From NCBI RefSeq assembly GCF_001654915.1, contig NZ_LXEQ01000028.1: a stretch of 64,000 nucleotides of DNA. One strand, given 5' to 3'. Below the pieces are notes generated by a model that saw only the letters and a program-made list of their open reading frames with translations, made no database searches and had not been told where the DNA came from. This DNA is from Buttiauxella ferragutiae. Lineage in GTDB: Bacteria > Pseudomonadota > Gammaproteobacteria > Enterobacterales > Enterobacteriaceae. This document shows positions 16,976 through 26,531 of the stretch, one piece after another (positions within the stretch are counted from its first letter, which is position 1; each line of letters begins with the position of its first letter). The translations under genes were made by a program, and so were the position numbers.

Positions 16976-17881
16976 TTAGTACACATACTTAGCCGTTGTT
17001 GTGGTCAGTGCTTTGAGATCGGCCGACATCGGAATATTAAGATTTATGGCTTTCGGCGGGATCGGTGACAGGAACCAGCGCTGATAGAGTGCGGTAAAAT
17101 CCTTACTGGTAATCAATGACAGCAACGTTTCATCGAGGAAGCTTTTGAATTCATTGTCATCGAGCGGCAGTAATAAACCTGCGGGGATCGGCGGGCTTAA
17201 CGTTTCATCAGATATTTCTAATGAGTCCGGCTCCGGGGAAAGTGCCAGCATGCCTTTCAGGATCGCTGAACTGGAAACCAGCGCCGGTAATTCACCGCTT
17301 TGCACTTCTTCAAAGGCGGCGCGGTTATTGTTATCCAGTTCAATATTTAAGTTGAGATCGTTGGTTCTGTTTATATTATGCAATTGCTCAACATAGATAG
17401 TGCCACTTTTGACCAGAATGCTATGCCCGGCTAAATCTTCGATGGTGTCGGTGTGGTTATTTTTACGTGTAATAAAGCGGGTGCTGGAGAAGAAGTAAGG
17501 GATGGAAAACTCAGCTTTCTGGTGGCGCGCCTCAGAGTAAAAAGCCGGAATACACATAATATCGGTGGCATGGTTTTTGATTAACACAAACTGTGAGGCG
17601 GTGCTGCTTTTTATCCAGCGAACTTTCAGATCTTTTAATTTCAGTTTAGTTTTAATCGCCTCAACGACTTTATTACAAATCTCGATGGAATAGCCTGCTG
17701 GCTGTTTGTTTTCGACATAGGAAAAGGGGAAGGCGTCATCCTGGTAGCCGAGCGAGATGGTGTTGGTTTCGGTTATTTTTTCGAGCGTTTTCTTGCTATG
17801 CAGGTTGTGCGCCCGACACAACGGGCTACTCAGCAGCAGCAGCCCGAGAAAGAAATGGCAAAGCAAAGACTTAGACTGCAT
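16976..17881 (-). CDS. Orphan periplasmic substrate-binding protein, GltI-like (first of pair)
   Basis: Family 3 solute-binding protein, 301 residues, with signal peptide MQSKSLLCHFFLGLLLLSSP and cleavage near CRA. ISLGYQDDAFPFSYVENKQP and the C-terminal YQRWFLSPIPPKAINLNI are close to GltI (FDKWFKNPIPPKNLNMNF), so an acidic amino acid or related ligand is plausible. ATG 17881 is preferred because GGGGA lies nine bases upstream; the frame continues to 17971 inside the previous gene. It overlaps the GGDEF/EAL gene by 11 bp. Without transporter partners it resembles NspS-type binding proteins that signal through a membrane GGDEF/EAL protein; that role is inference. Confidence 0.86.
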   Translation of the reverse strand: MQSKSLLCHFFLGLLLLSSPLCRAHNLHSKKTLEKITETNTISLGYQDDAFPFSYVENKQPAGYSIEICNKVVEAIKTKLKLKDLKVRWIKSSTASQFVLIKNHATDIMCIPAFYSEARHQKAEFSIPYFFSSTRFITRKNNHTDTIEDLAGHSILVKSGTIYVEQLHNINRTNDLNLNIELDNNNRAAFEEVQSGELPALVSSSAILKGMLALSPEPDSLEISDETLSPPIPAGLLLPLDDNEFKSFLDETLLSLITSKDFTALYQRWFLSPIPPKAINLNIPMSADLKALTTTTAKYVY

Positions 17882-20066
17882 TGCAAATTTCCCCATCGAT
17901 GACTCGGTTACCAAAAGTCGGTTGCAGATCTTTTTCTGGTAACGGTCGGCTGTAATAGTAGCCCTGCACATTCTGGCAAGAAATACGCCGCAAAATAGTC
18001 CGTTGTTGCTCGGTTTCCACCCCTTCTGCCGTCACGCTCATGCCATATTTTTGCGCAAACTGAATCAGCATCACCACCAGATATTGGCTGGCACTCTCTT
18101 TCTCGAGTTTCATAATCAGCGTGCGGGCAATTTTAATACGCGTAAACGGATAAATAAGCAGGTAATCCAGCGCCGCATATCCGGTGCCTAAATCATCCAT
18201 TGCAATGGAAATACCCATCTCACGGATTTTCTTAAATACCGGCAGGGCAATCGACTGATCGAGTTTTTCTGATTCAGTGACTTCAATTTCCAGGCGATTA
18301 GCCGCCAGGCCGCTCTGTTTTAGGGCATCAATAATAATATCGATTAAGCCTGGGCCATGTAATTGATACGCCGAAATGTTAACCGCCACTTTGGTGGATT
18401 CTGGCCACTTAGCCGCCGCCATACAGGACTGGCGAATAATCCATTCGCCAAGACGGATAATTAAACCGGACTCTTCGGCGATATTAATAAAGTAGTCCGG
18501 GTAAATCATCCCCTTGGTCGGATGGTTCCAGCGGATCAGTGATTCGTAGCCACAAACGGTTTCATTTTCCAGATCGATAATCGGCTGGTAGTGCAGCACA
18601 AACTCATTGTTATCAATGCCGTTGATGATTTCCTGATTCACAAACACGCTATTGGTGTGCTTCATCATCATGCCATCTTCAAAGAAGTGGTAGCAGCCAC
18701 GGCCACTATGCTTTGAGGCATACAAGGCGAGGTCGGCGTTAATCATCAGCGTGGTCGCGCTGTTACCCTGATCGGGGGCGGTAACAATGCCGACGCTGCA
18801 GCTAATGGCGAATGTGTTGGTGCCGTAGGTGAATGGAATACTCAACGCGCGGACAATTTTTTGCGATAGCGCGCCCGCTTCCTGGCAATTGTCTGCTTTC
18901 ACGCTCTGCAAAATCGCAAATTCGTCACCGCCTAAGCGTGCGGCAAAATCCATTGGGCCTAACAGCAAAGAAAGACGCTGTGCCACGCCGATCAGCACTT
19001 CATCACCCGCCGAGTGGCCGAAGGTATCGTTCACCGGTTTGAAGTTATCCAGATCAATCAGCAACAGGTTGAATAGCTGCCCGTTCTGATTCATTTCACG
19101 GATACATTTATCCAGCGCCTGGCTAAAGGAAGCGCGGTTCGGGAAACCGGTCAGTGAATCATGGTGCGCCATGTACTCCATTTTTTGCGACATATCCTGC
19201 ATGCGTTGCAGGTAATCACGCTCCACCATCGCAATACGGAGTTTTTCAATCGCTGCTGCTAACCGGCCGATTTCGTCATCCTGATCTAAGTAAGGGGTTA
19301 TGTGGTCGGTTTGCTCATGAGCAATGCGCGTCAAAGAGTTAATCAACAGCGGTACCGGGCGGAACAGACGGCGCATAAACAGCGTCACCAGGGCCAGCGT
19401 GCCGAGCAAAATCAGCGCCAGAATCACCAGCGTTTTTTTGAGCATCGCGTCATAAGCCGCGTACAGCTGGCTTTTGTTGCCAATGCTGCTGATCAAACTG
19501 CCAAGGATTTCGCCTGAAGGCGCAAGAATAGGGACGGCACTGATAAAGCACTCTTTGCCGTTGATGGTGGCAAAACCAATATAGTAGTTAACCAGCACAT
19601 CAGTGGCGCGGTGTCCCTTGAAGCGGATACTGGCGTCTTGCGATTCTGAGTTGTTGCTGATGCCCTGGAAGCCTTTTTCAGGCGTGTAAAGGAACAGCCA
19701 GGTCGGGTTACGGGTTTGCACTGATGCCAGAGCCAGCACATCGACAGGGTTGTAGCCGGTTTGGATTACCGAGTCGGGGTCACCCAATTTGTGTTCAGAA
19801 ACAATGCGGGTTATTTGCCCCGTAGAGCTGGTCCCCACCGCGACATTGGTATACACGTTACGCACGATGTAGGTCATTATCTGGGCATTCGCTTCAGCCT
19901 GGTGTACCCATTGCTGGTAAGAGAAGCTGTCAATCAGCCCCCAGCCTGCACAGGCTCCCGCCCCAAAGGCAATAAGGATACCCGCCAGCAAAAACTGGGT
20001 AATTTTCCCGGCAATGGAATGGTGCCAACCTTTTACGCCTTTGAGCGAGATAAAACTTTTAGCCAC
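17871..20066 (-). CDS. Membrane GGDEF/EAL c-di-GMP enzyme with periplasmic sensor domain
   Basis: 731 residues, GTG start with AGGAAG upstream. TM1 (about 23-46) and TM2 (about 208-232) bracket a 160-residue periplasmic sensor; HAMP (about 233-290), GGDEF and EAL domains follow. The cyclase motif GGDEF (379-383) is intact. The EAL motif reads ESL (508-510) with its acidic residue kept, and EVTES, DDLGTG and AEGVE are present, so both activities are possible. First gene of a five-gene operon with two periplasmic binding proteins, lapG and lapD. The arrangement recalls Vibrio MbaA, whose periplasmic domain is contacted by the binding protein NspS. Upstream DNA is a REP array starting 43 bp away. 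Confidence 0.92.
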   Translation of the reverse strand: MAKSFISLKGVKGWHHSIAGKITQFLLAGILIAFGAGACAGWGLIDSFSYQQWVHQAEANAQIMTYIVRNVYTNVAVGTSSTGQITRIVSEHKLGDPDSVIQTGYNPVDVLALASVQTRNPTWLFLYTPEKGFQGISNNSESQDASIRFKGHRATDVLVNYYIGFATINGKECFISAVPILAPSGEILGSLISSIGNKSQLYAAYDAMLKKTLVILALILLGTLALVTLFMRRLFRPVPLLINSLTRIAHEQTDHITPYLDQDDEIGRLAAAIEKLRIAMVERDYLQRMQDMSQKMEYMAHHDSLTGFPNRASFSQALDKCIREMNQNGQLFNLLLIDLDNFKPVNDTFGHSAGDEVLIGVAQRLSLLLGPMDFAARLGGDEFAILQSVKADNCQEAGALSQKIVRALSIPFTYGTNTFAISCSVGIVTAPDQGNSATTLMINADLALYASKHSGRGCYHFFEDGMMMKHTNSVFVNQEIINGIDNNEFVLHYQPIIDLENETVCGYESLIRWNHPTKGMIYPDYFINIAEESGLIIRLGEWIIRQSCMAAAKWPESTKVAVNISAYQLHGPGLIDIIIDALKQSGLAANRLEIEVTESEKLDQSIALPVFKKIREMGISIAMDDLGTGYAALDYLLIYPFTRIKIARTLIMKLEKESASQYLVVMLIQFAQKYGMSVTAEGVETEQQRTILRRISCQNVQGYYYSRPLPEKDLQPTFGNRVIDGEICNAV

Positions 20067-20109
20067 TGATTACCAGCTTCCTGAGAATGATACTTGGGTT
20101 TGTCGGGGC

Positions 20110-20392
20110 TGTCGGATGACGCTGCGCTTATCCGACCTACGGTTATGGTTTTGTCGGGTGACGCTGCGCTTATCCGACCTACGGTTATGGTTTTGTCGGG
20201 TGACGCTGCGCTTATCCGACCTACGGTTATGGTTTTGTCGGATGACGCTGCGCTTATCCGACCTACGGTTATGGTTTTGTCGGGTGACGCTGCGCTTATC
20301 CGACCTACGGTTATGGTTTTGTCGGGTGACGCTGTGCTTATCCGACCTACGGTTAAGATTTTGTAGGGTGGATAAGCGCAGCGTCATCCACC
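20110..20392. repeat. Tandem array of REP-like units, six 42-bp direct repeats plus one inverted unit
   Basis: Six contiguous 42-bp copies begin at 20110, 20152, 20194, 20236, 20278 and 20320. Each contains GACGCTGCGCTTATCCGACC and a linker CTACGGTTATGGTTT. A seventh, inverted unit (GTAGGGTGGATAAGCGCAGC) ends at 20392. The period is a multiple of three, which produces meaningless long open frames with 14-residue repeats on both strands. There are no spacers, so it is not a CRISPR. It lies between the divergent c-di-GMP genes at 20066 and 21013. Confidence 0.95.
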
Positions 20393-21012
20393 GTTTATTA
20401 GCCGATTGTTATGTGAGTTTTTTATTAATAGAGTTGTGTGTTGTATCAACAACAAATAACGGTTGTGTAACATCACTGCTGAAAAAATAAATAAAGACAA
20501 AACACGCGGCAGGACTATAGATAACCCTGATAGTCAAGTCAATCATTAAGAATACCCTTCAAACATTAATTGTTCTGTTGATTGATTCTCTTTAACAATG
20601 GCGTTAAATAAAGACGTTTGTCGCTGTTTGTTTTTGTTCTGCAATCCACAATATAAGACAGTTTTATATTACCGTTAAAATAAATATATTACTAATTATC
20701 AGTGTGTTAGGTGGTTTTTGTGTTGTGCTTAATTAATTATCATCGTACTAATTAATGTCCATTTTTACCTATAAATGACTGTTCTTTTCTGAACAAAAAA
20801 TGAATACAATCCAAAACGTTTTCAGTGTGCCGATGATTTTTACGATTCATCATCTTCGGTATTATTAAAAAGAATAGTTAAAAATTATAGTTGTTAATTA
20901 CTTGCTAATTTAGCAGCGTATTTGTTTTTTTTGATTATGTATTCTGCAATATTCTGTCCATTCTCCAAATCACATAAATAGCACTCTAAAGCATACAACA
21001 CGGGTTAAATTC
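20393..21012. promoter_or_regulatory. AT-rich gene-free region upstream of the PdeF-like gene
   Basis: About 600 bp with no convincing gene and very high AT content, typical of H-NS-bound promoter DNA in enterobacteria. Palindrome TGTTCTTTTCTGAACA lies near 20778. It presumably contains the promoter of the PdeF-like gene; I could not fix its -35 and -10 elements. Confidence 0.4.
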
Positions 21013-23205
21013 TTGGACTCTATAGCGAGCGATAGCACAGCGCATACTAATAAACGGTGGGGTTTACCGTTGATTCTTCCCTGCCTGCTTTACGCACTGG
21101 CGCAACTGCTCAGCAGCCATCTCATCGTTGATGACCAGGTTCTGGTGGTCTATGACCTCGAATTAGCGGCCATCTCCGCCGTACTGGTATTGTTTGGCTA
21201 CCGCGCCGTAGCAGGCCTGGCTTTGCTCAGCGTATTAACCCTGTTATTGCGCCCTCTGACTGAATTTTATGAGCTGCTTGGCTATCTGGCCGCCGCCTTG
21301 ATTAGTTATTTCTTCTATGCCAAAAGCACCGGCTGGCGTAGCCCATCCAGTTTTGGGCGCATCATTCTCACCAGTCAACGGCTCATCTGGCTGTGCTTGT
21401 GCAACGCCTTGCTCAATACCGTGTTTAGCGAAGTGGTCTGCCTGTTTACCACTTATCATCCCTGCGCTGCGATGGCGTTTGAGCATGTGTTTAACGCGGA
21501 AACGCTGGTCAGAATCCAGGGGGTGATGAACGGCTGCGTAACTGGTATTCCGCTGTTTTATACCGTGTTAAGGATTATCTGCCGCCCGAAATATGCCGCG
21601 ATATGCCTGAAGTCTATCGGCGCACAGTTTTCAGAAAGCGTCGGGTACATCCGTTTTACGCTCTGGGCGGTATCGCTGCTTGTCTTGATGATTTTTCTCA
21701 ACATCCCTTTCAAAGACAACGTCTTTTTTACCTTTTACAGCCTGATCCTGATTTTCCCGCTGATGCTGTGGAGCTCAGTGCGCATCGGCTATCTCTTCAC
21801 CGCGCCAATCTGGACGGTGATGCTTATCATTTTGGCTAAGAATAACGAAAACTACATTGCCCTCAACGACGACTTCATGTTGCACCAGGTGCTGGTGTCG
21901 ACGGCTATTTTTGTCTTTACGCTGACCATCGTCATCATGGGCGTATTGTCCAGATTCAATAAGTTACGCTTTGATCAGCTGCTGGAAATGGGGTTAACCG
22001 ACCCGATGACCAACATGCCGAATCTGCGTGCCTTAAAGGCGGATATTAAACAGTCGCCACACTCCACGGTTGGCCTGATTCAGGTTCCCGAAATGGAACT
22101 TTTCTCGCGCCGTTACGGTTTGCACTTTCGCGCCAGATACCAAAAAAAGCTCGCCGATCACCTGCGTAGCAATCTGCGAGGCGATGAGAAAATTTACTAC
22201 CACGCGGGTTATGGCCTGCTGCTCAAGCTTGACGACCCGAGCTGGGGAAGGCTCAGCCTGCTGTATCAATCCGCCAACACCTTTCGTTATTCACATAACA
22301 ATCAGCAGCTTGGTTTCCGCAGCGGCCTCGGCTATTGCCGGGCAACTCAGTTCTGTAATGACGTTTACAGCCTGACCGGAAAGCTGGGGATTGTTTCCGG
22401 GCTGTCGCTGGTCAATGGCAAACCTGAAAACCTTGAAGCGCAGTCCAGCCGCATTCTGGAAAGTTACATCGTCGGGCGCACTGATATTCGTACGGTGCTC
22501 CAAAAAACGCTGGATAACGACGCCTTCGTGTTAATGGCGCAGCCGATTGTCAGCACCCGTGGCGAAGAGCGCTACCACGAGATCTTGCTGCGTATGCTGG
22601 ACGAAGAAGGGCGCTTTATTCCGCCGGACCGCTTTTTGCCAGTAGCGACCGAAGCGGGCCTCGCGCCGGATATCGATCTTTGGGTGATCCGCAACACGCT
22701 AAAAACCATGCAGCAGCAGCCGGATCGCAGCTTCTCGATCAATCTCGCACCGGTCACGGTGTGTCGCGCCAGTTTTGTTCACAGCGTGCAGTTGTTGCTG
22801 GCCGAGTTTGGTGTGGATCCGCAGCGCATCATCTTTGAGATAACCGAAGCAGACGCACTGTCCGATACCGAACAATCGCAGAACACCGTGCGCTCGCTCA
22901 AAAGCCTCGGTTGTCGGGTAGCGATTGATGACTTTGGCACCGGTTTTTCCAGCCATGCGCGGTTACGTGATGTCAGCGCCGATATTTTAAAAATCGACGG
23001 TTCGTTTATCCGTGAAATTACCGAGAGCGAAGTCAGCCACTACATTGTTGAGTCGTTTTGCCATGTCGCAAGAATGAAAAATATGCAGGTGGTAGCCGAA
23101 TATGTTGAGAACGAAAGTATTCAGCTTTGCCTGGAAAGAATGAATGTCGACTGGTTGCAGGGTTATCACATCGGTAAGCCAGTGCCTTTGCTTACGCTTG
23201 TGTGA
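21013..23205 (+). CDS. PdeF (YfgF)-like membrane c-di-GMP phosphodiesterase
   Basis: 730 residues, TTG start (no in-frame ATG until far downstream). The N-terminal 310 residues hold about eight membrane segments (MASE1-like). A degenerate GGDEF domain (about 325-490) opens with TDPMTNMPNLRALKADI and lacks GGDEF (GYGLL). The EAL domain reads EIL at 523-525 with IFEITE, DDFGTGFSSHARL, LKIDGSFIR and VAEYVEN, so phosphodiesterase activity is expected. Wording such as YHEILLRM and LMAQPI is shared with E. coli PdeF, of similar length and layout. It could be a paralogue, since the E. coli gene sits elsewhere. It lowers c-di-GMP next to the adhesin switch and the chemosensory operon. Confidence 0.88.
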   Translation: MDSIASDSTAHTNKRWGLPLILPCLLYALAQLLSSHLIVDDQVLVVYDLELAAISAVLVLFGYRAVAGLALLSVLTLLLRPLTEFYELLGYLAAALISYFFYAKSTGWRSPSSFGRIILTSQRLIWLCLCNALLNTVFSEVVCLFTTYHPCAAMAFEHVFNAETLVRIQGVMNGCVTGIPLFYTVLRIICRPKYAAICLKSIGAQFSESVGYIRFTLWAVSLLVLMIFLNIPFKDNVFFTFYSLILIFPLMLWSSVRIGYLFTAPIWTVMLIILAKNNENYIALNDDFMLHQVLVSTAIFVFTLTIVIMGVLSRFNKLRFDQLLEMGLTDPMTNMPNLRALKADIKQSPHSTVGLIQVPEMELFSRRYGLHFRARYQKKLADHLRSNLRGDEKIYYHAGYGLLLKLDDPSWGRLSLLYQSANTFRYSHNNQQLGFRSGLGYCRATQFCNDVYSLTGKLGIVSGLSLVNGKPENLEAQSSRILESYIVGRTDIRTVLQKTLDNDAFVLMAQPIVSTRGEERYHEILLRMLDEEGRFIPPDRFLPVATEAGLAPDIDLWVIRNTLKTMQQQPDRSFSINLAPVTVCRASFVHSVQLLLAEFGVDPQRIIFEITEADALSDTEQSQNTVRSLKSLGCRVAIDDFGTGFSSHARLRDVSADILKIDGSFIREITESEVSHYIVESFCHVARMKNMQVVAEYVENESIQLCLERMNVDWLQGYHIGKPVPLLTLV

Positions 23206-23213
23206 TCCGATGG

Positions 23214-23326
23214 TGTCGGGGGCGCAGCGTCATCCACCAGTTTTGATTAGTTGTAGGGTGGATAAGCGCAGCGTCACCCACCAGTTTTGATTAGTTGTAG
23301 GGTGGATAAGCGTAGCGTCATCCACC
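23214..23326. repeat. Three direct REP-like units
   Basis: A 44-bp unit (GCGCAGCGTCATCCACCAGT, then TTTGATTAGTTGTAGGGTGG) repeats at 23222, 23266 and, in part, 23310. It fills most of the gap between the PdeF-like gene and the MCP gene, 60 bp before the MCP start. Confidence 0.9.
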
Positions 23327-23386
23327 AATGAACAGCAATGAAACGAACAGCAGAACCTTCTTACACCACAATAAAAATGGAAACCC

Positions 23387-25486
23387 ATGAGTCACTTATT
23401 TAAATTCAAGCGTCAGGAAGAGGCTGAATATTCCGCTACCAGGGAAAGTGGTCTGACAGCATGGCTGCATAAGTTACACGTGGGTGTCGCCATGAAGCTG
23501 GGGTTGATGCTGGTGGCGTGTATTGGCGTGTTGCTGGTTGGCGCGTCATTTCTGCTGTCGAATTATTTATCGACGCAGCTGGAAAGCAATGCGCTGGAAG
23601 TGCTGCGTTCCAATACCCGGATATTCCATAACAATATTCTCACTGAATATAAACGCGTGACGCGCGACGCTGAACGCTACAGCAACGTTTATATCAACAA
23701 CTATCAAAATATGTCTTCGGTACCGCTGCACTCAATGGATGCCGAGCCATTAAAAGCGCTATTAAATGACAAAAGCATTAATGCTCATTTCACTGAATTA
23801 ACCAGTGTATTTGCCTCGACCTTTGTCCGCGAAGGCGATCAATTTGTCCGCGTCTCTACCTCATTGCAGGGCAAAGAGGGACGAATTGCCACCTCCACCG
23901 TCCTCAGCCATGACAACCCGGCGCTGGCTGAATTAGCCCGCAACAAACCTTTTACCGGCGTGGTGGTGTTATACGGCAAACAATTCATCAGCCATTACGA
24001 ACCGATTGCCGATAAATACGGCCAGGTTGTCGGGGCGGTGGCGATTGGTTTTGACGTCAAACTGGCGCTGCAACCGGTGATTAAAGAGCTGCTGGCGGTG
24101 CATATTGGCGAAGGCGGTTACGCCTACGTGCTGGATGCCGGATTTAACCCCGGTCACATGGTGGCTCACCCAACATTAGCCAACCAGAACGTCGAGAATA
24201 TTACTGACGCCCACGGCTACAAACGCTATGCCGATATTCTGGCGCGCAAAAACGGCACCATTTATTACGAAACCGTTAGCGGCTACGGCGCGGCACCGCG
24301 CAAGCGAGTCTCGGTGTTTGAGCATATTGAAGGGATCAACTGGATCATCGCCACCACCAGTTACGTGGATGACGTTGCCAAAAGCAGCAATCTGGTGCGT
24401 AACAGCCTGTTGCTGTTTAGCGTGCTGCTGATGCCGGTGATTTTGCTGCTGATTGCCGGAACCAGCCGCATCCTGATTTCCCGCCGTTTAAACAACGTGC
24501 TGAAAGTTTCGCAGTCTATTGCGCAGGGCGATCTGAGCGTTGATGTGCATGTTGATCACAACGATGAAATCGGTGATTTGCTCAGTGCCAATGAGAAGAT
24601 GCGCGCCTCGCTGCATGCGCTGGTGGGCGAAGTGGTTTCCCATGCTCATCACGTTCATGAAGCGGCGTTAAACATTACCGAAGCGGTAGACGGGCAAGCC
24701 TCAACCAGCGTCGAAACGTCTTCCTCGGTGGCGGAAATTACTTCGACGATGGAAGAGTTGTCCGCCTCCTCAACGCAGATTGCCGAGCATTCGCGTGCGG
24801 TGGTCGATATTGCCAACGTCACGCTGGAAGACTGCAACAAAGGCTCCGACTCGATGGGTGAGTTGCTGACCCGCATGGCCGACATCGATAGCGACAACCA
24901 GCAAAGCATGCGTGAAATCATGATGCTCGGGAACAAGTCCAAAGAAATCAGCCGCGTGATGGTGATCATCAACAACGTGGCGGATCAAACCAAACTGATT
25001 GCTTTTAATGCGGCACTGGAAGCATCAAGTGCCGGTGAATCCGGCAAGCGTTTCTCAGTGGTGGCGGCAGAAATTCGCCGCCTGGCCGATTCAGTCACCG
25101 AATCGACTTTTGAAATTGAGAATAAAATCAGCGAGATTCAAAACTCGATTAACCGCCTGGTGCTCAACGCCGAAAAAGGCAGCAACAGCATTAAAGCGGG
25201 CACCAAAGCCTGCAAAGTGAGCGCCGACCGTTTGCATGACATTGTGGCGACCGCAGAACAAACTTCGACGGCGGCGATGCAGATTTCTCTGTCCACTCAG
25301 CAGCAGAAAACGGCGAGTAATCAGGTGGTGATGGCGCTGCGTGAAATCGTGGTCGCCAGTAATTACACCTCGCAATCCATCAAAGACATTCTTTCAATTA
25401 GCCAGGATATGACTCAGCTCTCCAAAGAGCTGAACCAGGCCACCGGGTCCTTCAAATTGACGGATAACCCTGATGACCCTACCTAA
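23387..25486 (+). CDS. Methyl-accepting chemotaxis protein, Cache sensor, first gene of chemosensory operon
   Basis: Transmembrane receptor, 699 residues. TM1 is about 35-60, a large periplasmic Cache-type domain runs 61-340 (YAYVLDAGFNPGHMVAHPTL is typical), TM2 about 343-365, HAMP to about 420, then the coiled-coil signalling domain. The hairpin tip near 525-550 (VADQTKLIAFNAALEASSAG) is diverged from the usual QTNLLALNAAIEAARAGE. The C terminus ends TDNPDDPT with no CheR/CheB-tethering pentapeptide. Its last 14 bases overlap the CheB gene, so it very likely feeds the adjacent CheA rather than the flagellar system. Ligand unknown. Confidence 0.94.
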   Translation: MSHLFKFKRQEEAEYSATRESGLTAWLHKLHVGVAMKLGLMLVACIGVLLVGASFLLSNYLSTQLESNALEVLRSNTRIFHNNILTEYKRVTRDAERYSNVYINNYQNMSSVPLHSMDAEPLKALLNDKSINAHFTELTSVFASTFVREGDQFVRVSTSLQGKEGRIATSTVLSHDNPALAELARNKPFTGVVVLYGKQFISHYEPIADKYGQVVGAVAIGFDVKLALQPVIKELLAVHIGEGGYAYVLDAGFNPGHMVAHPTLANQNVENITDAHGYKRYADILARKNGTIYYETVSGYGAAPRKRVSVFEHIEGINWIIATTSYVDDVAKSSNLVRNSLLLFSVLLMPVILLLIAGTSRILISRRLNNVLKVSQSIAQGDLSVDVHVDHNDEIGDLLSANEKMRASLHALVGEVVSHAHHVHEAALNITEAVDGQASTSVETSSSVAEITSTMEELSASSTQIAEHSRAVVDIANVTLEDCNKGSDSMGELLTRMADIDSDNQQSMREIMMLGNKSKEISRVMVIINNVADQTKLIAFNAALEASSAGESGKRFSVVAAEIRRLADSVTESTFEIENKISEIQNSINRLVLNAEKGSNSIKAGTKACKVSADRLHDIVATAEQTSTAAMQISLSTQQQKTASNQVVMALREIVVASNYTSQSIKDILSISQDMTQLSKELNQATGSFKLTDNPDDPT

Positions 25487-26531
25487 AATCCGCGTGCTGA
25501 TCGTCGATCATGGCAGCGAGTCGCGAGACTCGCTGATCCGCCAGCTTGAGATGAATAAGAACATTGTCGTGGTCGGGCAGGCGGTGCAACGCGAACAGGC
25601 GGCGAGCCTGGTGCAAAAGATGGCGCCCAATCTGCTGGTGCTGACCCTGGGTGCGCCCGATAGCGAAAACGTCGAAACCGTCGAAACCATTATGGCGACC
25701 TGTGCGATTCCCATCATGGTGATGCGTTACTACGCCGACGCGCAGTGGGACACGGAATACATTACCCGTGGCGCGCTGGCGGTGGTCGACAACCAGGGGG
25801 AATCGCTGCAAGCGACTCAGGCTCTGCATCGCCAGGTTGAAATGCTGGTGGGCGTAAAGGTGATTCGCCATATCCAGGGGCTGCGCCATTATGCCGAGCC
25901 GCCAACAAAACCCGCCAGCGTAACCGAAGCCCCGCATCATCAATGGCCGTTTGTGCTGGCGATTGCCTGCTCAACCGGCGGGCCACAGGCTTTGAGCAAA
26001 TTGTTGCAGGCGCTACCGGCGGTGTTTCCCTGCCCGATTATCATCGCCCAGCATATCGCTGACGGCTTTGCGAAAAGCATGGTGCAGTGGCTGGATAGCG
26101 TCACCGAACTGGAAGTGTGTCTTGCCGGGGAGAATGACATTTTGACCGCGGGGCGGGTGTATATCTTGCCGCCTGAGCACCATCTGGTGGTTAAAAAACA
26201 CCATCGTTTAGCCACCATTCCGCGCAAGACGAGTGATGTTTACCACCCAAGCTGCAACTTGCTGCTGGAGTCGGTAGCGGAAGTGTATGGCGAAAAATCC
26301 GTAGGGCTGATCATGACCGGTATGGGCAGCGACGGTTGTCGCGGCATTGAAGCCATTTTTCACAAGGGCGGTAAAACCCTCGCGCAAGATGAAGTCACTT
26401 CCGTAGTGTTCGGCATGAATAAATTCGCCATCGATAAAAACGTCATCCACAAAATTTTGCCGCTGGAAAAGCTGGCGGGAGCGTTGCTGGCGATGGCTCA
26501 TCAAGGGAAATTCGAGGGAAAATTGCCATGA
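25473..26531 (+). CDS. CheB-type methylesterase with degenerate receiver domain
   Basis: 352 residues. The C-terminal methylesterase keeps the catalytic triad S167 (CSTGGP), H194 (AQHIAD) and D287 (GMGSDG), matching Salmonella CheB Ser164/His190/Asp286. The receiver (1-125) has lost its phosphorylation site: the aligned position is T58 in NLLVLTLGAP, and the acidic pair reads DH at 12-13. Feedback by phosphorylation therefore looks lost or altered. ATGA overlap with the CheR gene. It should demethylate the MCP encoded just upstream. Confidence 0.93.
   Translation: MTLPKIRVLIVDHGSESRDSLIRQLEMNKNIVVVGQAVQREQAASLVQKMAPNLLVLTLGAPDSENVETVETIMATCAIPIMVMRYYADAQWDTEYITRGALAVVDNQGESLQATQALHRQVEMLVGVKVIRHIQGLRHYAEPPTKPASVTEAPHHQWPFVLAIACSTGGPQALSKLLQALPAVFPCPIIIAQHIADGFAKSMVQWLDSVTELEVCLAGENDILTAGRVYILPPEHHLVVKKHHRLATIPRKTSDVYHPSCNLLLESVAEVYGEKSVGLIMTGMGSDGCRGIEAIFHKGGKTLAQDEVTSVVFGMNKFAIDKNVIHKILPLEKLAGALLAMAHQGKFEGKLP

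Noticed and set aside
16126..17881. The two binding proteins as part of a glutamate ABC importer
   Set aside because: No permease or ATPase gene lies nearby, and the operon partners are all c-di-GMP/LapG functions.
20014..20490. Long open frames with 14-residue repeats on both strands, and a possible CRISPR
   Set aside because: They result from 42-bp REP units whose length is a multiple of three; units touch without spacers.
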